DNA from: Caldifarciminota bacterium
Lineage (GTDB): Bacteria > Hydrothermota > Hydrothermia > LBFQ01 > DSFT01
Length of the DNA stretch: 64,000 nt
NCBI GenBank assembly: GCA_025060695.1
Contig: JANXBH010000005.1
Location: 1 to 64,000, forward strand
Reading direction: 5' to 3'
This document shows positions 61,669 to 64,000 of the stretch, in pieces (the first letter of the stretch is position 1; every line of letters begins with the position of its first letter). The notes under the pieces are model-generated. The model was not told the DNA's origin. It did not search any database and saw only the letters and a list, made by a program, of their open reading frames with translations. A program made the translations under genes and the position numbers.

Positions 61669-63250
61669 TTTCTCTATAAATCCAAAATCTTGCTAAAAAG
61701 CTTCCAGCATCAGCCTTTGAATAATTTACAATTTGTCCACCGATATTCGTAACGTCTCCTGTTAATAGTCCTACCTTTTGCAATGCTGCTAAAGAAGTTG
61801 GTCTTATCCAGCCATATTTTAATCTATTTCCAGGTATGAAATATCCTATTATAAATCCTAAATCAGCCACTTCTGCATACCTAAATCTGAGAGACAGGTC
61901 AAATTCATAGCCTAAATCTAGTGCATATGCTTGATCTGGCTCTATAGGAAACTTTGTGCTATCTACTGTAATGTATTCTTTTTCGGGACCCCAATATTCC
62001 CAATAACCAAGAAAGTCAAATCTTGCCTTCAATGAGTGAAAAATTGTGTATGGAACTGCTTCAAGATATACATTTATAATTCTGAGATCTGACATTACAC
62101 TTGCAAATATATCCCTGTATAAGCCGGGTTTCATACCCCAAGTGAATATTTCACCAATACCACTCCACTTACTCCAATTGCTATTTAATGATAATTCACC
62201 TCTTAAAGATGGAGCAAACCAACCTTCATAGACATCGTTTGTATTACCATTGTCACCTTGAAAACTTGTATAACTAATACCCATTCCAAATGTTTCACTA
62301 GCAATATATTTTGCATCAATTGTAAATGCTAACGAGTTAAACCTATAACCTTGACATTCTTGGTTTAAATTAGGATCGCAGTTTCTAATAATAGTATATA
62401 GCTTATCAGGAAGATCATTGTATACTGGTTTTACCGCATCCCATCTTCCAAACATATAACCTATTTCACCTCTTATATTAAACTTTCTAAATGGACCTAC
62501 ATCTATATATAGTCCTGTCCAAAATGGATTAAAACCGGGTGATATAGCTCTGTCTTCAGCAAGTGCCAAAAAGTATATGTTAAATGCGTATGGTTGATCT
62601 GTTCTTTTTAGTTTTCTTAAGACTATACCATAGTTTTCTAAGTCATATTTTGTGTATATCCAATAGTACCATTTTGTATTCTCTGTATTTATAGCAACAG
62701 GAAAGTAGAACCAATCTTCCTGATTACCTCCTCCCTCTGAAATTTTAGTATATACGAAATCTAAATAAACTTCTTGATTTTCATTTGGTCTTAGAAATAT
62801 ACCGAATGTATTATATCCTTGCCCATAGAAGTCTGAAAACAGAAGACCTAAACCATAATTTCTTACCATTCTTCCACCTGCTATTACTGCTTTTGTCCCA
62901 AACGGCCAATTTAGAGTATCTGTCATTACAAAGGCTTCACTTATAAAAGGGAAATTCTTCTTAGAAAATCCAGACCACAATCCCCACCAAGTAAGTCCAA
63001 GTCCTATAGTAAATATATCATTTACTCTTATACGAGCATTTAGTCTTGCATAACCTGCTTGGAACATTTCGTTTTCCGCACTCGCAGCAGTAGCTGTTAG
63101 ATCTGGAATGTGAGAAGTTACATATACATTAGTGGCAAGAACTTCTCCGTAGAACCTTGCATCAATCACATCACCTTCTCTAAAGAGTTCAACTTGTGCC
63201 CAACTTACTGAAAAGAGACTTAAAATAAGAAAAATCTTACGCATCATCAT
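61658..63250 (-). CDS. Outer-membrane porin-like barrel protein
   Basis: A 530-residue barrel protein with the clearest signal peptide of the window: MMMRKIFLILSLFSVSWA followed by Gln19. Strands rich in Tyr, Trp and Gly alternate through the whole length (for example RFYGEVLATNVYVTS, LGLGLTWWGLW-like segments, GIVLRKLKRT), resembling alginate-export or DUF6029-type porins. Codon choice is less A+T-extreme than neighbours, as expected for a highly expressed porin. A TATAAT lies 11 bases before the ATG. Substrate unknown. Confidence 0.65.
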   Translation of the reverse strand: MMMRKIFLILSLFSVSWAQVELFREGDVIDARFYGEVLATNVYVTSHIPDLTATAASAENEMFQAGYARLNARIRVNDIFTIGLGLTWWGLWSGFSKKNFPFISEAFVMTDTLNWPFGTKAVIAGGRMVRNYGLGLLFSDFYGQGYNTFGIFLRPNENQEVYLDFVYTKISEGGGNQEDWFYFPVAINTENTKWYYWIYTKYDLENYGIVLRKLKRTDQPYAFNIYFLALAEDRAISPGFNPFWTGLYIDVGPFRKFNIRGEIGYMFGRWDAVKPVYNDLPDKLYTIIRNCDPNLNQECQGYRFNSLAFTIDAKYIASETFGMGISYTSFQGDNGNTNDVYEGWFAPSLRGELSLNSNWSKWSGIGEIFTWGMKPGLYRDIFASVMSDLRIINVYLEAVPYTIFHSLKARFDFLGYWEYWGPEKEYITVDSTKFPIEPDQAYALDLGYEFDLSLRFRYAEVADLGFIIGYFIPGNRLKYGWIRPTSLAALQKVGLLTGDVTNIGGQIVNYSKADAGSFLARFWIYREINF

Positions 63251-63261
63251 AGAGTGTCAAA

Positions 63262-63267
63262 ATTATA
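63262..63267 (-). promoter_or_regulatory. TATAAT -10 box of porin gene
   Basis: Minus-strand TATAAT overlaps the stop codon of the DUF212 gene and ends 11 bases before ATG 63250, giving the porin its own near-leaderless promoter despite being downstream of other genes. Confidence 0.45.
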
Positions 63268-63691
63268 AAGCATACATTATTAAAGCAATAATTATTCCCC
63301 ATATGGCTCCTATAAATACTTCCACAGGTGTATGTCCTAAAAGTTCCTTTAATTTCTCATCCGCTTTTCTACCTGCATATAAATCATCAAGTATTTTATT
63401 TAATATCTCTGCTTGTTTTCCTGCTGCTCTTCTTATTCCTGCTGCATCGTACATTACGATAAAACTAAAGAATAAGCATATTGCAAAAATATTGGAATTA
63501 AATCCTTCTTCAATTCCAACAGCTGTTGAAAGTGCCATTACTGATGCAGCATGAGAACTAGGCATTCCACCTGTTGAGAATATAATCCTAAAATCTATTT
63601 TTTTATAATATATGTAATTTATTATAATTTTTAGTACTTGAGCTGATAAGCTACCGACAATAGCAGTTAGAAGAACTTTATTCATAACCAA
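63263..63691 (-). CDS. DUF212 divergent PAP2-family membrane protein
   Basis: A 142-residue membrane protein of the DUF212 family, distantly related to PAP2 phosphatases: STGGMPSSHAASVMAL near 40-55, MYDAAGIRRAAGKQAEILN, and LGHTPVEVFIGAIWG near the end. About four membrane segments. The conserved SSH and GHTP-V residues suggest phosphatase-like chemistry on a lipid phosphate; beside a prenyl synthase, an isoprenoid phosphate is a guess. It overlaps that gene by 14 bases. Confidence 0.85.
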   Translation of the reverse strand: MVMNKVLLTAIVGSLSAQVLKIIINYIYYKKIDFRIIFSTGGMPSSHAASVMALSTAVGIEEGFNSNIFAICLFFSFIVMYDAAGIRRAAGKQAEILNKILDDLYAGRKADEKLKELLGHTPVEVFIGAIWGIIIALIMYAL

Positions 63692-64000
63692 TTACCAAGA
63701 AATCTACAAAATCATATAGAATCCTACCTTCCTCAAAGTTTTCTATTATTAGTATTTGCAATGAATTCTTTAGTTCATTAATTTTCTCTATGGTAGCTTC
63801 ATATCCTAGAAATTTCAATACATTAGTTTCCTCATTTTTATTTTTGTCTGCAACGTCATCAACTAACTGAAACAATAAACCTATATTTTTACCTATTTCA
63901 GAGATAGTTCTTATCTTTTCACCGCCTGATAACATATAGCCTGCAGTAAGACTAGCTTCAATTAATTTTCCTGTCTTGTAATAGTGTAGTTTTTGAAGAT
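63678..64000 (-). CDS. Polyprenyl (farnesyl/geranylgeranyl) diphosphate synthase, 5' part beyond window
   Basis: C-terminal portion of a trans-prenyltransferase; the frame stays open to the window edge, so the start is missing. Visible are YYKTGKLIEASLTAGYML (the KTG-x-L motif) and FQLVDDVADK with the second aspartate-rich motif DDVAD. Such enzymes condense isopentenyl diphosphate with allylic diphosphates. The visible part is 106 codons; an internal ATG at 63935 is not the start because the KTG motif lies upstream of it. Confidence 0.85.
   Translation of the reverse strand, partial: LQKLHYYKTGKLIEASLTAGYMLSGGEKIRTISEIGKNIGLLFQLVDDVADKNKNEETNVLKFLGYEATIEKINELKNSLQILIIENFEEGRILYDFVDFLVIGYE

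Overview
The window is a gene-dense, very A+T-rich stretch of a Gram-negative bacterial chromosome. Almost all of it is coding, many neighbours overlap by 4-30 bases, and no gap without a gene exceeds about 270 bases. Outer-membrane barrels, a Skp/OmpH-type protein, an LptA-like protein and proteins with C-terminal type IX secretion (T9SS) sorting domains point to the Bacteroidota/FCB side of the tree. The mix of T9SS cargo, cytochrome c maturation genes, very low G+C and G+C-rich tRNA stems best fits an uncultured, perhaps thermophilic lineage such as WOR-3 (Stahlbacteria) or a relative. That placement is inference; no rRNA gene is present to settle it.

Layout. 1-8 kb: acyltransferase, tRNA-Arg(CCG), gamma-carbonic anhydrase/DciA-like/SpoIID cluster, then a compact queF-EIIA-zinc ribbon-tyrS-mazG-infC operon and tRNA-Arg(ACG). 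8-11 kb (minus): envelope proteins and tRNA-Ser. 11-13.5 kb: metal hydrolase, YggS, glycosyltransferase. 13.4-18.3 kb: NamZ and DnaA (minus), rpmI and lon (plus). 18.3-23.6 kb: ccmB, pgpA, LytR_C, gmhA, a Cys/Met PLP enzyme, der, LptA-like. 23.7-28.6 kb: secreted M6 protease, uppP, folC. 28.6-42.1 kb: tRNA-Trp, rpmG, secE, nusG, rplKAJL, rpoBC, a periplasmic binding protein and dapA. 42.1-49.8 kb: ccmD/ccmC/tRNA-Thr, pdxH, PP-loop ATPase, DUF2723 protein, clpP, dnaN. 50-64 kb: T9SS cargo, PorV-like barrel, SDR, def, yajC, a C25 (gingipain/PorU-like) protease, MFS, TPR, HNH, BamA-like and porin genes, and a partial prenyl synthase.

The clearest unifying signal is how expression is organised. 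First genes of transcription units, and four tRNAs, have a TTTAAAAT-type -10 box only 6-11 bases before the start codon or mature tRNA 5' end, leaving no room for a ribosome binding site. Some genes later in operons instead carry clear GGAGG sites. Divergent genes share back-to-back, near-palindromic -10 boxes. Three genes start 1-4 bases after a tRNA 3' end, so tRNA maturation itself would release a nearly leaderless mRNA. No tRNA here encodes CCA.

Other points: several envelope proteins have unusually short hydrophobic N-termini, often followed at once by Gln; ClpP has Asn where the catalytic Asp is expected; several genes needed start corrections; five genes too short for routine ORF calling (rpmG, ccmD-like, a Trm112-like protein, a 50-residue membrane protein and a possible leader ORF) are described. 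No mobile element, CRISPR array, rRNA or prophage was seen, and I found no convincing new multi-gene defence or metabolic system.
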